DNA of 64,000 nucleotides, from positions 434,001-498,000 of the forward strand of contig CANMQE010000002.1 of assembly GCA_947499975.1 (NCBI GenBank), given 5' to 3'. This DNA is from an uncultured Sphingomonadaceae bacterium (GTDB taxonomy: Bacteria; Pseudomonadota; Alphaproteobacteria; Sphingomonadales; Sphingomonadaceae). Position 1 is the first letter of the stretch; each line of letters begins with the position of its first letter. The notes under the pieces are model-generated. The model saw only the letters and a program-made list of their open reading frames with translations, made no database searches and was not told the DNA's origin. The position numbers and the translations under genes were made by a program. Below are positions 42,524 to 50,719 of the stretch, in pieces.

Positions 42524-42760
42524 ATGGCCGAAGCCACCGACGACCGCCTGCGCCTGCTGATCGAGCGTATCGAGCGCCTCGAAGAAGAAAAGAAGGGCAT
42601 CGCCGACGATATCCGCGACGTTTACGCAGAGGCGAAGGCCGTGGGTTACGATCCCAAGATCATGCGCCAGATCGTGCGCCTGCGGAAGATGGAGCCGAAC
42701 GACCGCAGCGAGCAGGAAATGATTCTCGATACCTACAAGAACGCTCTTGGGATGGGCTGA
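42524..42760 (+). CDS. gapR: GapR, DUF2312 nucleoid-associated protein
   Basis: A 78-residue protein matching DUF2312/Gap[21 protein letters not shown], then [20 protein letters not shown] and [11 protein letters not shown]. In Caulobacter GapR binds AT-rich, overtwisted DNA ahead of forks and transcription and stimulates topoisomerases. The N-terminal half should form a coiled-coil dimer and the C-terminal helices the tetramer. It is nearly universal in alphaproteobacteria and supports the taxonomic placement. Confidence 0.94.
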   Translation: MAEATDDRLRLLIERIERLEEEKKGIADDIRDVYAEAKAVGYDPKIMRQIVRLRKMEPNDRSEQEMILDTYKNALGMG

Positions 42761-42781
42761 GCCTTTGTGGAGACGGTGTGC

Positions 42782-42807
42782 GGAACGCCGTCTCCATCCG
42801 GTCCGTT
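42782..42807 (+). promoter_or_regulatory. EcfG-type general-stress promoter of the SDR gene
   Basis: GGAAC (42782-42786), a 17-base spacer and CGTT (42804-42807) fit the EcfG consensus perfectly. The -10 lies 36 bases before the ATG at 42844. Confidence 0.8.
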
Positions 42808-42843
42808 AATTCTGCAGCACCCCGATATGCAGGATTAGCGATC

Positions 42844-43725
42844 ATGACCGACCCTTTGCAGAAAACCGAAGACGCCACTTTCATCGAACCCATCGCCGAA
42901 GAGCCGGACATGCCCGGCCACGAAAGCGCGCTGGATCGCCAGCCCGAATGGGAGCCGCGCTATCCCGGTTCCGGCCGGATGAAGGGCAAGGTTGCCATCG
43001 TGACAGGCGCGGACAGCGGCATTGGGCGCGCCACCGCCGTCTTGTTCGCCCGCGAGGGGGCGAAAGTGGCCATCGCCTATCTCAGCGAGCATGACGACGC
43101 GAAGAAGACGCGCGACCTGTGCGAGGCGGAAGGCGCAGAAGTGCTGCTGTCCGCCGGAGACCTTGGCGACCCGAAGCATGTTCAGGGCTTTGTCGACGCA
43201 GTAATGGAGCGTTTCGGCCAGATCGACAGCCTGATCCAGATCGCGGGCGAGCAGCATCCCGATTACGATGTCACCGACATCACGCCGGAACAGTTGCAGC
43301 GCACGTTCCAGTCCAACATCTATTCGATGTTCTACATGGCGCAGGCCGTGCGTCCGCACCTGAAGAAAGGCGCGACGATCGTGAACTGCACCTCCATCAC
43401 CATGTATCAGGGTGCGCCGATCCTGCTGGATTATTCCGCCACCAAAGGCGCGATCACGGCTTTCACCCGCTCGCTTTCCGGCCAGCTTGTCGACGATGGC
43501 ATCCGCGTGAACGGTGTGGCTCCCGGCCCGATCTGGACGCCGCTGAACCCCTGTGGCGGCATGCCGGAGGAGGAAATGGACGACTGGGGCACCGATACGC
43601 CGATGGGCCGCGCGGGCGAACCCAACGAAGTGGCGCCCGCCTTCCTGTTCCTCGCGTGCGAGGACAGTTCCTACATGTCCGGCCAGGTGCTGCACCCCAA
43701 TGGCGGCACCGTGGTGGGCGGATGA
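42844..43725 (+). CDS. SDR family oxidoreductase (YghA/YhdF-type), stress-induced
   Basis: A 293-residue short-chain dehydrogenase of the YghA/GsiB-like group, recognisable by the N-terminal extension (PEWEPRYPGSGRMKGKVAIV). NAD motif TGADSGIGRATA, active-site Ser in VNCTSITMYQG and the Tyr-x3-Lys LDYSATKGA are intact, as is the C-terminal SGQVLHPNGG. Substrate unknown. The perfect EcfG promoter just upstream indicates general-stress control, as reported for similar SDR genes in other alphaproteobacteria. Confidence 0.9.
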   Translation: MTDPLQKTEDATFIEPIAEEPDMPGHESALDRQPEWEPRYPGSGRMKGKVAIVTGADSGIGRATAVLFAREGAKVAIAYLSEHDDAKKTRDLCEAEGAEVLLSAGDLGDPKHVQGFVDAVMERFGQIDSLIQIAGEQHPDYDVTDITPEQLQRTFQSNIYSMFYMAQAVRPHLKKGATIVNCTSITMYQGAPILLDYSATKGAITAFTRSLSGQLVDDGIRVNGVAPGPIWTPLNPCGGMPEEEMDDWGTDTPMGRAGEPNEVAPAFLFLACEDSSYMSGQVLHPNGGTVVGG

Positions 43726-43750
43726 TCGATGCCATGATGTGTTGAAGCGA

Positions 43751-43783
43751 AAGCGGGGCTGGGCTAGGCCCCGCTTTTATTTT
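43751..43783 (+). terminator. Terminator after SDR gene
   Basis: AAGCGGGGC and GCCCCGCTT pair around an eight-base loop and are followed by TTATTTT. It lies 25 bases past the SDR stop and just before yebC. Confidence 0.9.
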
Positions 43784-43806
43784 CAGCACCCGTTAGAAGA
43801 ACCATC

Positions 43807-44553
43807 ATGGCAGGCCATTCCAAATTCAAGAACATCATGCACCGCAAGGGTGCGCAGGATAAGAAGCGTTCCAACCTCTTTTCCAAGCTCAGTCGCGAAA
43901 TCACCGTGGCGGCAAAAATGGGCACGCCCGATCCGGACATGAACCCGCGCCTGCGTCTCGCCGTCAACACGGCCAAGGCGCAGTCCATGCCAAAGGACAA
44001 CATCCAGCGCGCGATCGACAAGGCCAGCGCCGGTGATGACGAGAATTACGAGGAAGTGCGGTACGAAGGCTATGGCCCCGGCGGCAGCGCCATCATCGTG
44101 GAAACGCTGACGGACAATCGCAACCGCACCGCCACCGCCGTGCGCACCGCCTTCAGCAAGCATGGCGGCAACCTGGGTACCGAGGGCTCCGTCCAGCACG
44201 GGTTCGAACGGCTCGGCTACATTGTCTATCCAGCCGATGTCGGCAGCGAGGACAAGGTTCTGGAAGCCGCGATGGAAGCAGGCGCAGAGGATATCACCTC
44301 CACCGAGGACGGCCATGAGATCTGGACCGCGGCAGACGATCTTCACCAGGTCGCAGGTGATCTGGAAAAGTCGCTGGGCGAAGCAGAAACCGTGAAGCTG
44401 GCCTGGAAGCCCAATATCACTGTCGATATGGACGAGAAGAACGCCAGCACCCTGCTGAAGCTGATCGACGTGCTGGACGACGACGACGACGTGCAGACCG
44501 TCTGGGGCAATTACGACATCTCCGACGAGGTGATGGAAAAAATCGAAGGGTGA
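43807..44553 (+). CDS. yebC: YebC/PmpR family protein
   Basis: A 248-residue YebC/TACO1-family protein: start [20 protein letters not shown], central [20 protein letters not shown] and [14 protein letters not shown]. Members have been described as transcription regulators, and more recently as factors that help ribosomes translate proline stretches. It lies directly upstream of a 40-residue frame and ruvC, the usual yebC-ruvC arrangement. Confidence 0.95.
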   Translation: MAGHSKFKNIMHRKGAQDKKRSNLFSKLSREITVAAKMGTPDPDMNPRLRLAVNTAKAQSMPKDNIQRAIDKASAGDDENYEEVRYEGYGPGGSAIIVETLTDNRNRTATAVRTAFSKHGGNLGTEGSVQHGFERLGYIVYPADVGSEDKVLEAAMEAGAEDITSTEDGHEIWTAADDLHQVAGDLEKSLGEAETVKLAWKPNITVDMDEKNASTLLKLIDVLDDDDDVQTVWGNYDISDEVMEKIEG

Positions 44554-44672
44554 GTTGGAAGGGATGGGCATTCGTAATAGCGGTGACCATCCTACTCGCA
44601 ATCTGGTTCGTTATGAGTGGCGGTGTCATGCACGGCGACTGCATTCAGATCGACAAGGCACCGCCATGCTGA
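44550..44672 (+). CDS. Possible 40-aa membrane microprotein between yebC and ruvC
   Basis: GTG 44550 overlaps the yebC stop (GTGA) and opens a 40-residue frame: [20 protein letters not shown] forms one hydrophobic helix, then [19 protein letters not shown]. The tight overlap suggests translational coupling and it ends seven bases before the ruvC start. No family is recognised; it could be a chance frame. Confidence 0.4.
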   Translation: MSWKGWAFVIAVTILLAIWFVMSGGVMHGDCIQIDKAPPC

Positions 44673-44679
44673 TGACCTC

Positions 44680-45144
44680 GTGTTAATCCTGGGCCTCGAT
44701 CCGTCGCTTAGCTGCACTGGCTGGGGCGTGATCCGGGTGGAGGGGAGCCGTATCTCCCACATCGCCAACGGCCAGATCGCCACCCATGCGAAAACGGCCA
44801 TGCCCCTGCGGCTGGCCGCGCTGCAATCGGGCATTGCCGAAGTCATCGCCGCGCACCGGCCGGATCGCGCGGCGGCTGAGGAAGTGTTCGCCAACAAGAA
44901 CCCGCAATCCACGCTGAAGCTGGCACAGGCGCGCGGCGCCGTGCTGGCGGCCTGCGGTGCCTCGGGCCTTGCCGTGCGCGAACATTCCGCACGACTGGTG
45001 AAAAAGGCGGTGGTGGGCACGGGCGGCGCGGAAAAGTCGCAGGTGCAGGCCATGCTGAAAGTGCTGCTGCCGGGCGCCAGTTTGACAGGCGCGGATGCCG
45101 CCGATGCGCTGGCGGTGGCCATCGCGGACGCCAATCTCGGCTGA
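44680..45144 (+). CDS. ruvC: Crossover junction endodeoxyribonuclease RuvC
   Basis: Holliday-junction resolvase. The four acidic residues are present: LGLDPS (Asp), AAEEVF (Glu) and GADAADALAVA (two Asp). At 154 residues it is normal in length. GTG 44680 is the only in-frame start that gives the conserved VLILGLDPSLSCTGWGVI; the frame upstream of it is open but unlike the family. ruvA and ruvB do not follow. Confidence 0.93.
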   Translation: MLILGLDPSLSCTGWGVIRVEGSRISHIANGQIATHAKTAMPLRLAALQSGIAEVIAAHRPDRAAAEEVFANKNPQSTLKLAQARGAVLAACGASGLAVREHSARLVKKAVVGTGGAEKSQVQAMLKVLLPGASLTGADAADALAVAIADANLG

Positions 45145-45185
45145 GCGTTTGCGCCATCGCGCGCAGATCCCGATGAAACCAAACC

Positions 45186-45210
45186 GGAACAAGGCCTTGC
45201 GCCCTTCGTA
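45186..45210 (+). promoter_or_regulatory. Possible EcfG-like promoter upstream of a lipoprotein
   Basis: GGAAC (45186-45190), a 16-base spacer and CGTA (45207-45210) differ from the EcfG consensus at one -10 base. It lies 60 bases before the lipoprotein start. Confidence 0.35.
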
Positions 45211-45270
45211 GTCTAGCATATCCGGGCACGACGATATCATGGCGCGGATGCGACTTAGGAGTATCCGATT

Positions 45271-45621
45271 ATGCGCAAGACCCTGTTCCCCGCCCTGATC
45301 GCCGGCACGCTGTTGCTTGGCGGATGTACCAACAGCGTTGGCGGCACCAACCCGCTCGGAGGACTTCTGGGCGGAATCCTGGGCGGCGGCGGCGCTTATG
45401 ACGACCGCAACGGCAGCGACTTCGAACGTGCCGCGGTGAATGCATGCGGACAGGAAGCGCAGCGATACACGCGCGACCGCATCCGCGTGGAGCGCGTGGA
45501 CCAGACCAGCCGTGATACCGTGCGCGTGGACGGCCGCATCGAGACGCGGGACCGCGATCGCGACGAATTCACCTGCACCTTCCGCAGCGACGGCCGCATC
45601 GCAGGCTTCCGCGTCTTCTGA
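45271..45621 (+). CDS. Small lipoprotein with Gly-rich linker
   Basis: A 116-residue lipoprotein, signal MRKTLFPALIAGTLLLGGC with Cys19. A Gly-rich linker (GGLLGGILGGGGAYDD) leads to a compact domain (FERAAVNACGQEAQRYTRDR, VDQTSRDTVRVDGRIETRDR, EFTCTFRSDGRIAGFRVF) with a Cys pair likely bridged. The domain pattern recurs in alphaproteobacterial envelope proteins of unknown function. Start has AGGAG upstream. Confidence 0.85.
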   Translation: MRKTLFPALIAGTLLLGGCTNSVGGTNPLGGLLGGILGGGGAYDDRNGSDFERAAVNACGQEAQRYTRDRIRVERVDQTSRDTVRVDGRIETRDRDRDEFTCTFRSDGRIAGFRVF

Positions 45622-45738
45622 TCCAATGGAGCGACAAATGACGCGGCCAAGTGAGTTGTCATCGTGCAGTTCCCGCCGCGTCGATAAGACCAGCCGTGCC
45701 TGAATTGACAAGCACGAGTCTCGGCCTAATCCGGCACC

Positions 45739-46047
45739 ATGTATCTCGTGGTGTTCCGCAACCGTAAACGGGCTGGCATCGATCAGGCAGCGTACGACGC
45801 GCAGGCGGGCGCGATGGAGGCGCTGGCGGCGCAGCAACCCGGCTACCTCTCCTTCAAGAGTTATGTCGCCGCAGATGGCGAGGTTGTCGCGCTGTCCGAA
45901 TGGGCTGACGAGGCATCGGCGCGCGCATGGGGTGCGGTGGCGGACCACAAGGTGGCGCAGGCCGAGGGGCGCAATCGATGGTATGGCGAATATACCCTCT
46001 ACGCCTGTGACAACCCGCGAACTCACTGCTTCAGCGCGAGCGATTGA
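45739..46047 (+). CDS. Antibiotic biosynthesis monooxygenase (ABM) domain protein
   Basis: A 102-residue dimeric ferredoxin-like fold: VVFRNRKRAGIDQAAYDAQA, AALAAQQPGYLSFKSYV and LSEWADEASARAWGAVADH are typical of the ABM family (heme-degrading or quinol monooxygenase-type enzymes). Substrate cannot be told. It stands alone with its own start; no operon partner. Confidence 0.88.
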   Translation: MYLVVFRNRKRAGIDQAAYDAQAGAMEALAAQQPGYLSFKSYVAADGEVVALSEWADEASARAWGAVADHKVAQAEGRNRWYGEYTLYACDNPRTHCFSASD

Positions 46048-46218
46048 CGGCGCAATGTCCTACTCGGCAGCACTCGTGGCAGAACGCGTGCGCATGGCAC
46101 CCGGCCCCTCCTTCATCCCTTCCAGCGTCTTGCAAAAACAGCCCGTTTCGCCTTTGGGAATTTTGCCTCTAGGACAGTGTTCCATGTGTTCCACATTAGG
46201 CGCGAAAGGCCTGTTTGA

Positions 46219-46572
46219 ATGACCATCCATGTTTACGGGATCCCCAACTGCGACACGGTGAAAAAGGCCCGCAAATGGCTCGATGCGCAGGGGCTGGAAT
46301 ACAGCTTCCACGATTACAAGAAGGAAGGCGTGGACGAGCAGAACCTTGCCCGCTGGGCCGATCGCTGCAGTTGGGAAGTGCTGCTGAACCGCAGGGGCAC
46401 TACCTTCCGCAAACTGGATGAGGATGAAAAGGCCGATATCGACCGGGACAAGGCACTGGCACTGATGCAGGCGCATCCCAGCATGATAAAGCGGCCCGTG
46501 ATGGAAACCGACGACGGGGAGCGCGTGCTGGTGGGCTTTGCCGCCAGCGAGTGGGAAAACGCCCTGACGTGA
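46219..46572 (+). CDS. ArsC/Spx family protein (YffB-like)
   Basis: A 117-residue thioredoxin-fold protein: YGIPNCDTVKKARKWLDAQG has a single active-site Cys, and SMIKRPVMETDDG the conserved R-P-V/I turn. This is the YffB branch, which is probably glutathione-dependent and not a proven arsenate reductase. It precedes the FUSC-like gene by only seven bases. Upstream is a doubled TGTTCCA (46171-46187 region), possibly regulatory. Confidence 0.9.
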   Translation: MTIHVYGIPNCDTVKKARKWLDAQGLEYSFHDYKKEGVDEQNLARWADRCSWEVLLNRRGTTFRKLDEDEKADIDRDKALALMQAHPSMIKRPVMETDDGERVLVGFAASEWENALT

Positions 46573-46579
46573 TGCGCGC

Positions 46580-47467
46580 ATGATCCACGCCCTGCTGCAG
46601 AACTGGCAAACCGCCTTTCGCGAGACGCTGGAATCGGCGCTGGCCGCCGCGCTGGCATGGTGGATCGGCCTGCTTGTCTTCGGCGGGGAGCATACCCCGC
46701 TGTTCGCCGCGGTTACGGCCGTCGTCTGCCTCGCGCCCGGCCTGCCGAGCCATTCGAAACAGGCGATTGGCCTGCTGGTGGGGGTGATCGCCGGCATCGT
46801 GGTGGGGGAGGTGACGCTGGCCGTGGCGGGCAGTTCGCACCCCGCCGTGCTTGGCGCGGCGGTGTTCATCGCCATGATGGCGGCCCTGGCCTTCAAGGTG
46901 CAGCCCATCGTGGGGATCCAGGCGGGCGTTTCCACCGTGATCGTGCTGGTGGAAGGGCAGGATGTCGACAGCTTCCGGCGGATCATCGACGCGCTGATCG
47001 GCGGCGTCGTTGCGCTGGGTTTCAGCCAGGTGTTGCTGACGCCGGACCCGTTCAAGATCCTGCGGGAGGAGGGCGGCAAGATGGCGGGCGCCGCGCGCGA
47101 TCTGCACGAGTGCCTGCGCAGCGATGGATCGTGCGAGGACATTCGCAAGCACCTGCGCGATCTGGATGCTGCATCCATGGCGCTGGAAGAACAGCTTGAA
47201 TATGTGGAGCGGATAGCAACGCGCACACTGCGCGGGCGCTGGTATCGAAAGCCCATAGGCATCCGCGTGTCACAATGGCGAGAGTGCAAGCAGCGGCTCC
47301 GCCTGTCTCTGGAAGACGTGGCGCACGGCAGGCTGGCGAGCGAGGGCGAGAAGGACAATGGGACGAAGCTGGACGAGGCGGATCGCTGGCTGGATGCCGG
47401 GCAGGCGCTGTCGAAAGGAGACGACCGCCGATACCGCGAGGTAGAGGAACTGGAGGATGGCGAATGA
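46580..47467 (+). CDS. FUSC/aromatic acid exporter family membrane protein
   Basis: A 295-residue protein with about six helices in the N-terminal half (ALAWWIGLLVFGGEHTPLFA, LLVGVIAGIVVGEVTLAVAG, DALIGGVVALGFSQVLLTPD) and a cytoplasmic helical region after residue 155. The layout fits the FUSC-like group with a C-terminal ArAE-type helical domain. Substrate unknown. The stop overlaps the GDPD start (ATGA), so the two are coupled. Confidence 0.85.
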   Translation: MIHALLQNWQTAFRETLESALAAALAWWIGLLVFGGEHTPLFAAVTAVVCLAPGLPSHSKQAIGLLVGVIAGIVVGEVTLAVAGSSHPAVLGAAVFIAMMAALAFKVQPIVGIQAGVSTVIVLVEGQDVDSFRRIIDALIGGVVALGFSQVLLTPDPFKILREEGGKMAGAARDLHECLRSDGSCEDIRKHLRDLDAASMALEEQLEYVERIATRTLRGRWYRKPIGIRVSQWRECKQRLRLSLEDVAHGRLASEGEKDNGTKLDEADRWLDAGQALSKGDDRRYREVEELEDGE

Positions 47468-48585
47468 GAAGCTTTGTGCTGAATATCCGACCCGCCCTGA
47501 AGGCCATGGCTCTTTTGTTTACAGCACTTTGCTGCGCAGCATCGGCTGCAGCAAAGGAGGGTGACATGCTGCTAATCGCACATCGCGGCGCAAGCGGGGA
47601 GAGACCCGAACATACGCTGGCGGCCTATGAACTGGCCATCGATCGGGGTGCGGACTACATCGAGCCTGATCTGGTGGCGACGAAGGACGGCGTTCTCGTG
47701 GCGCGGCACGAGAATGAGATATCGGGCACTACCGATGTTAGCCAGCGTCCCGAATTTGCCGCACGCCTGATCACGCGAACGATTGACGGGCAGGACGTGA
47801 CGGGCTGGTTCACCGAGGATTTCACCCTGGCCGAGCTACGCACCCTGCGCGCCCGAGAACGCTTGCCGGAACTGCGCCCGCACAATGCCCGCTACGACGG
47901 TCTGTTCCCGGTGCCGACGCTGGACGAGATCATCCGCCTCGTCCGCGCGAAAGAGGCGGAAACCGGGCGCACCATCGGCCTTTATCCAGAGATCAAGCAC
48001 CCCACCTACTTCGCCGAGATCGGCCACGACCTGGCGAAAATGCTGGTGGAGCAGCTGCACGCCGCTGGTTACGAAGGCGCCACTGCGCCGGTGTTCATCC
48101 AGAGCTTTGAAATCGAACCGCTCGTCCGCCTCGATACCATGACCGATCTGCCGCTGGTGCAATTGGTGGCCGCGCAAGGCGGACCGGCGGATCGGCCCGG
48201 CGTGAGCTACGAGCAAATGCTGGATAGCGAGGGCATTGAGGACATTGCCAGCTATGCCGATGGCATCGGCGCGGCGGTTCCGCTCCTGCTGGATGGAAAT
48301 GGCGGATCCACCGGCCTTGTGGAACGCGCCCATGATGCGGGCCTGCTGGTGCACGCCTGGACGCTGCGAAAGGAAAACGCCTTTCTGCCCGAAACGCTAC
48401 GCTCTTATGGCGACGATGCGCAACCGGGCAATCTTGCAGGATTGGCCCTGATGCTGGAGCGTATCGGGACCGATGGTGTATTTACCGACGATCCCGTGGT
48501 CGTGAGGCCCGTGGTCGAAAGGCAGGTGTTCCCGAGTGACGATCGCCTTCAGCGCACGGTTACGCCGACCGATGCGGATCGCTAG
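47464..48585 (+). CDS. Glycerophosphodiester phosphodiesterase
   Basis: Hydrolyses glycerophosphodiesters to glycerol 3-phosphate and an alcohol. A signal peptide (MALLFTALCCAASAAA) indicates a periplasmic enzyme of the GlpQ type. The TIM-barrel signature LIAHRGASGERPEHTLAAYE, GADYIEPDLVATKDGVLVAR and GLYPEIKHP provide the His pair and metal ligands. 373 residues. It starts in an ATGA overlap with the membrane-protein gene upstream. Confidence 0.93.
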   Translation: MRSFVLNIRPALKAMALLFTALCCAASAAAKEGDMLLIAHRGASGERPEHTLAAYELAIDRGADYIEPDLVATKDGVLVARHENEISGTTDVSQRPEFAARLITRTIDGQDVTGWFTEDFTLAELRTLRARERLPELRPHNARYDGLFPVPTLDEIIRLVRAKEAETGRTIGLYPEIKHPTYFAEIGHDLAKMLVEQLHAAGYEGATAPVFIQSFEIEPLVRLDTMTDLPLVQLVAAQGGPADRPGVSYEQMLDSEGIEDIASYADGIGAAVPLLLDGNGGSTGLVERAHDAGLLVHAWTLRKENAFLPETLRSYGDDAQPGNLAGLALMLERIGTDGVFTDDPVVVRPVVERQVFPSDDRLQRTVTPTDADR

Positions 48586-49334
48586 CCGCTGTGGCGCGCG
48601 ATAACGATGTAATTGAGGCTCATGTCATCGGAGAGGTGGAGGCCCTTGTCCGGGCGCCATGCGATGCCCTTGGGCGATCCCATCGTAAGGCCCGCAGCCG
48701 AAAGCAGTGCTTCCAGCTCTTCCGGCGTAACGAAATCGTCCCAGTGATGCGTGCCCTTGGGCACGGCTCCGGTCGCCTCGGCTGCGCCGATCAGCAGGGT
48801 GCGGCTTTTCAGCGTGCGGTTGGGCGTGGAAAGCACCATGAGCCCGCCGGGCGCCAGGTGCGCGGCCAGCTGCACGGCAAAGGCCTGCTTGTCCTCGACA
48901 TGCTCGATCACTTCCATGCTGGTGACGAGATCGAAATGGCCAAGCCCCGCCGCGCCCAGTTCTCCGGGAATGTAACGGATATCGAGGCCCGCACCGTCCG
49001 CATGAGCGGCGGCGGCCTGCGTGTTCTGCGGGCTGGCGTCCACGCCGGTCACCTCCGCGCCCAGGCGCGCCAGCGGCTCGCACAGCAGGCCTGCGCCGCA
49101 GCCGACATCCAGCGCGCGCTTGCCCGCCAGGGGCTTCGCGTTTTCGATATCGCCGCCCCAATGCATATCCACCGCCTCTCGAATGAAGCCGAGGCGGACG
49201 GGGTTGAGCCGGTGCAGCATGGCGGAGCTGCCGGCAGGATTCCACCACTCCGCCGCCAGCGCGCCGAAGTGCTCGGCCTCCTCCGGGCGGATGGTGACAG
49301 GATTGGTTGCAGATGTGACAGTTGCGTCGGGCAT
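48582..49334 (-). CDS. ubiG: Ubiquinone biosynthesis O-methyltransferase
   Basis: SAM-dependent O-methyltransferase for both methylation steps of ubiquinone synthesis. Motif I is ALDVGCGAGLLCEPLARLGA; the family sequence AAEWWNPAGSSAMLHRLNPV, TSMEVIEHVEDKQAF and STPNRTLKSRTLLIGAAE is clear. 250 residues, full length. It is convergent with the GDPD gene (four-base overlap of stops) and divergent from lysC. Confidence 0.95.
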   Translation of the reverse strand: MPDATVTSATNPVTIRPEEAEHFGALAAEWWNPAGSSAMLHRLNPVRLGFIREAVDMHWGGDIENAKPLAGKRALDVGCGAGLLCEPLARLGAEVTGVDASPQNTQAAAAHADGAGLDIRYIPGELGAAGLGHFDLVTSMEVIEHVEDKQAFAVQLAAHLAPGGLMVLSTPNRTLKSRTLLIGAAEATGAVPKGTHHWDDFVTPEELEALLSAAGLTMGSPKGIAWRPDKGLHLSDDMSLNYIVIARHSG

Positions 49335-49392
49335 GCTTGCTCCCTAACAGCGCGCGAGAGTTTCAACCAGACTAACGCATGAGGGACTGAAG

Positions 49393-50685
49393 TTGGCCCG
49401 GATCGTGATGAAATTTGGCGGCACGTCGGTCGCCGGGACCGAACGCATTCGCCGCGTCGCCAATATCGTGCGCGCACAGGCAGCGGGCGGTAACGAGGTG
49501 GCCGTGGTGGTAAGCGCCATGGCCGGAGAGACGGACCGGCTGGTGAATTTCTGCCGTGAAGCCAATCCCCTGTACGATCCGGCGGAATACGACGTGGTCG
49601 TATCCAGCGGAGAGCAGGTGACGGCAGGATTGCTGGCGCTGACCCTGCAGGCCATGGGTTGCAAGGCGCGCAGCTGGCTGGGCTGGCAATTGCCGGTGAA
49701 GACATTCTCTGCCCACGCCAACGCCCGCGTCGGCGAGATTCATGCAGAGCGGCTGGGCGATTCGATGGCGGAAGGCGAGATCGCCGTGATTCCCGGCTTC
49801 CAGGGCGTTTCCGATCTGGAGCGGATCACCACGATGGGTCGCGGGGGATCCGACACCTCTGCCGTCGCAATTGCCGCGGCGGTGAATGCCGATCGCTGCG
49901 ATATCTATACCGACGTGGACGGCGTCTACACCACCGATCCGCGCATCGTGGCGCGCGCGCGCAAGATCAAATATGTCTCTTACGAAGAGATGCTGGAACT
50001 GGCCTCCGTCGGCGCGAAGGTGCTGCAGACGCGCTCGGTCAGCCTGGCCATGAAACACAATGTCCCCGTGCAGGTGCTGTCATCCTTCGTGGACGAAGGA
50101 TCGCCCCCTGCCGATACACTTCCCGGCACGATGATCATCTCCGAAGAAGAGATGCAGAAGATTCTCGAGGATACGAATATGGAACGTCAGTCCGTTACCG
50201 GCATCGCCCACGACAAGAACGAAGCCCGCGTGGTGCTGACCCGGGTGCCCGACAAGCCCGGCGCGGTGGCCGATATCTTCACCCCGCTGGGCGAGGCGGG
50301 CATCAACGTCGACATGATCATCCAGAACGTGGGCCGCGACAAGGGCGAGACCGACGTGACCTTCACCGTGCCCCAAGCCGAACTGGCCCGTGCGCAGGCG
50401 CTGCTGGAAGACAAGCAGCAGGCGCTGGGCTTCAACCGCATCATCACCGATAGCAAGGTGGCCAAGATCAGCGTCGTGGGCATGGGCATGAAGAGCCACA
50501 CCGGCGTTGCTGCCACCATGTTCAAGTCGCTGGCCGATCGCGGCATCAACGTGCAGGCGATCTCGACCTCGGAAATCAAGGTTTCCGTGCTGATCGACGA
50601 GGACGAGACCGAACTGGCCGTGCGTGTGCTGCACACCGCCTACGGTCTGGATGCGCCGGACGATATCGGGGACGAGGCGGCCTGA
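49393..50685 (+). CDS. lysC: Aspartate kinase
   Basis: Phosphorylates L-aspartate in the Lys/Met/Thr pathway. MKFGGTSVAGTERI and TMGRGGSDTSAVAIAAAV mark the kinase domain; two C-terminal ACT domains (TRVPDKPGAVADIFTPLGEA and VGMGMKSHTGVAATMFKSLA) imply feedback inhibition, typically by Lys and Thr. The TTG at 49393 with GAGGG upstream is the start. 430 residues, similar to other alphaproteobacterial forms. Confidence 0.95.
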   Translation: MARIVMKFGGTSVAGTERIRRVANIVRAQAAGGNEVAVVVSAMAGETDRLVNFCREANPLYDPAEYDVVVSSGEQVTAGLLALTLQAMGCKARSWLGWQLPVKTFSAHANARVGEIHAERLGDSMAEGEIAVIPGFQGVSDLERITTMGRGGSDTSAVAIAAAVNADRCDIYTDVDGVYTTDPRIVARARKIKYVSYEEMLELASVGAKVLQTRSVSLAMKHNVPVQVLSSFVDEGSPPADTLPGTMIISEEEMQKILEDTNMERQSVTGIAHDKNEARVVLTRVPDKPGAVADIFTPLGEAGINVDMIIQNVGRDKGETDVTFTVPQAELARAQALLEDKQQALGFNRIITDSKVAKISVVGMGMKSHTGVAATMFKSLADRGINVQAISTSEIKVSVLIDEDETELAVRVLHTAYGLDAPDDIGDEAA

Positions 50686-50719
50686 GTTTCGGGTTTGCCA
50701 GCACAACACGCACGGCGCG

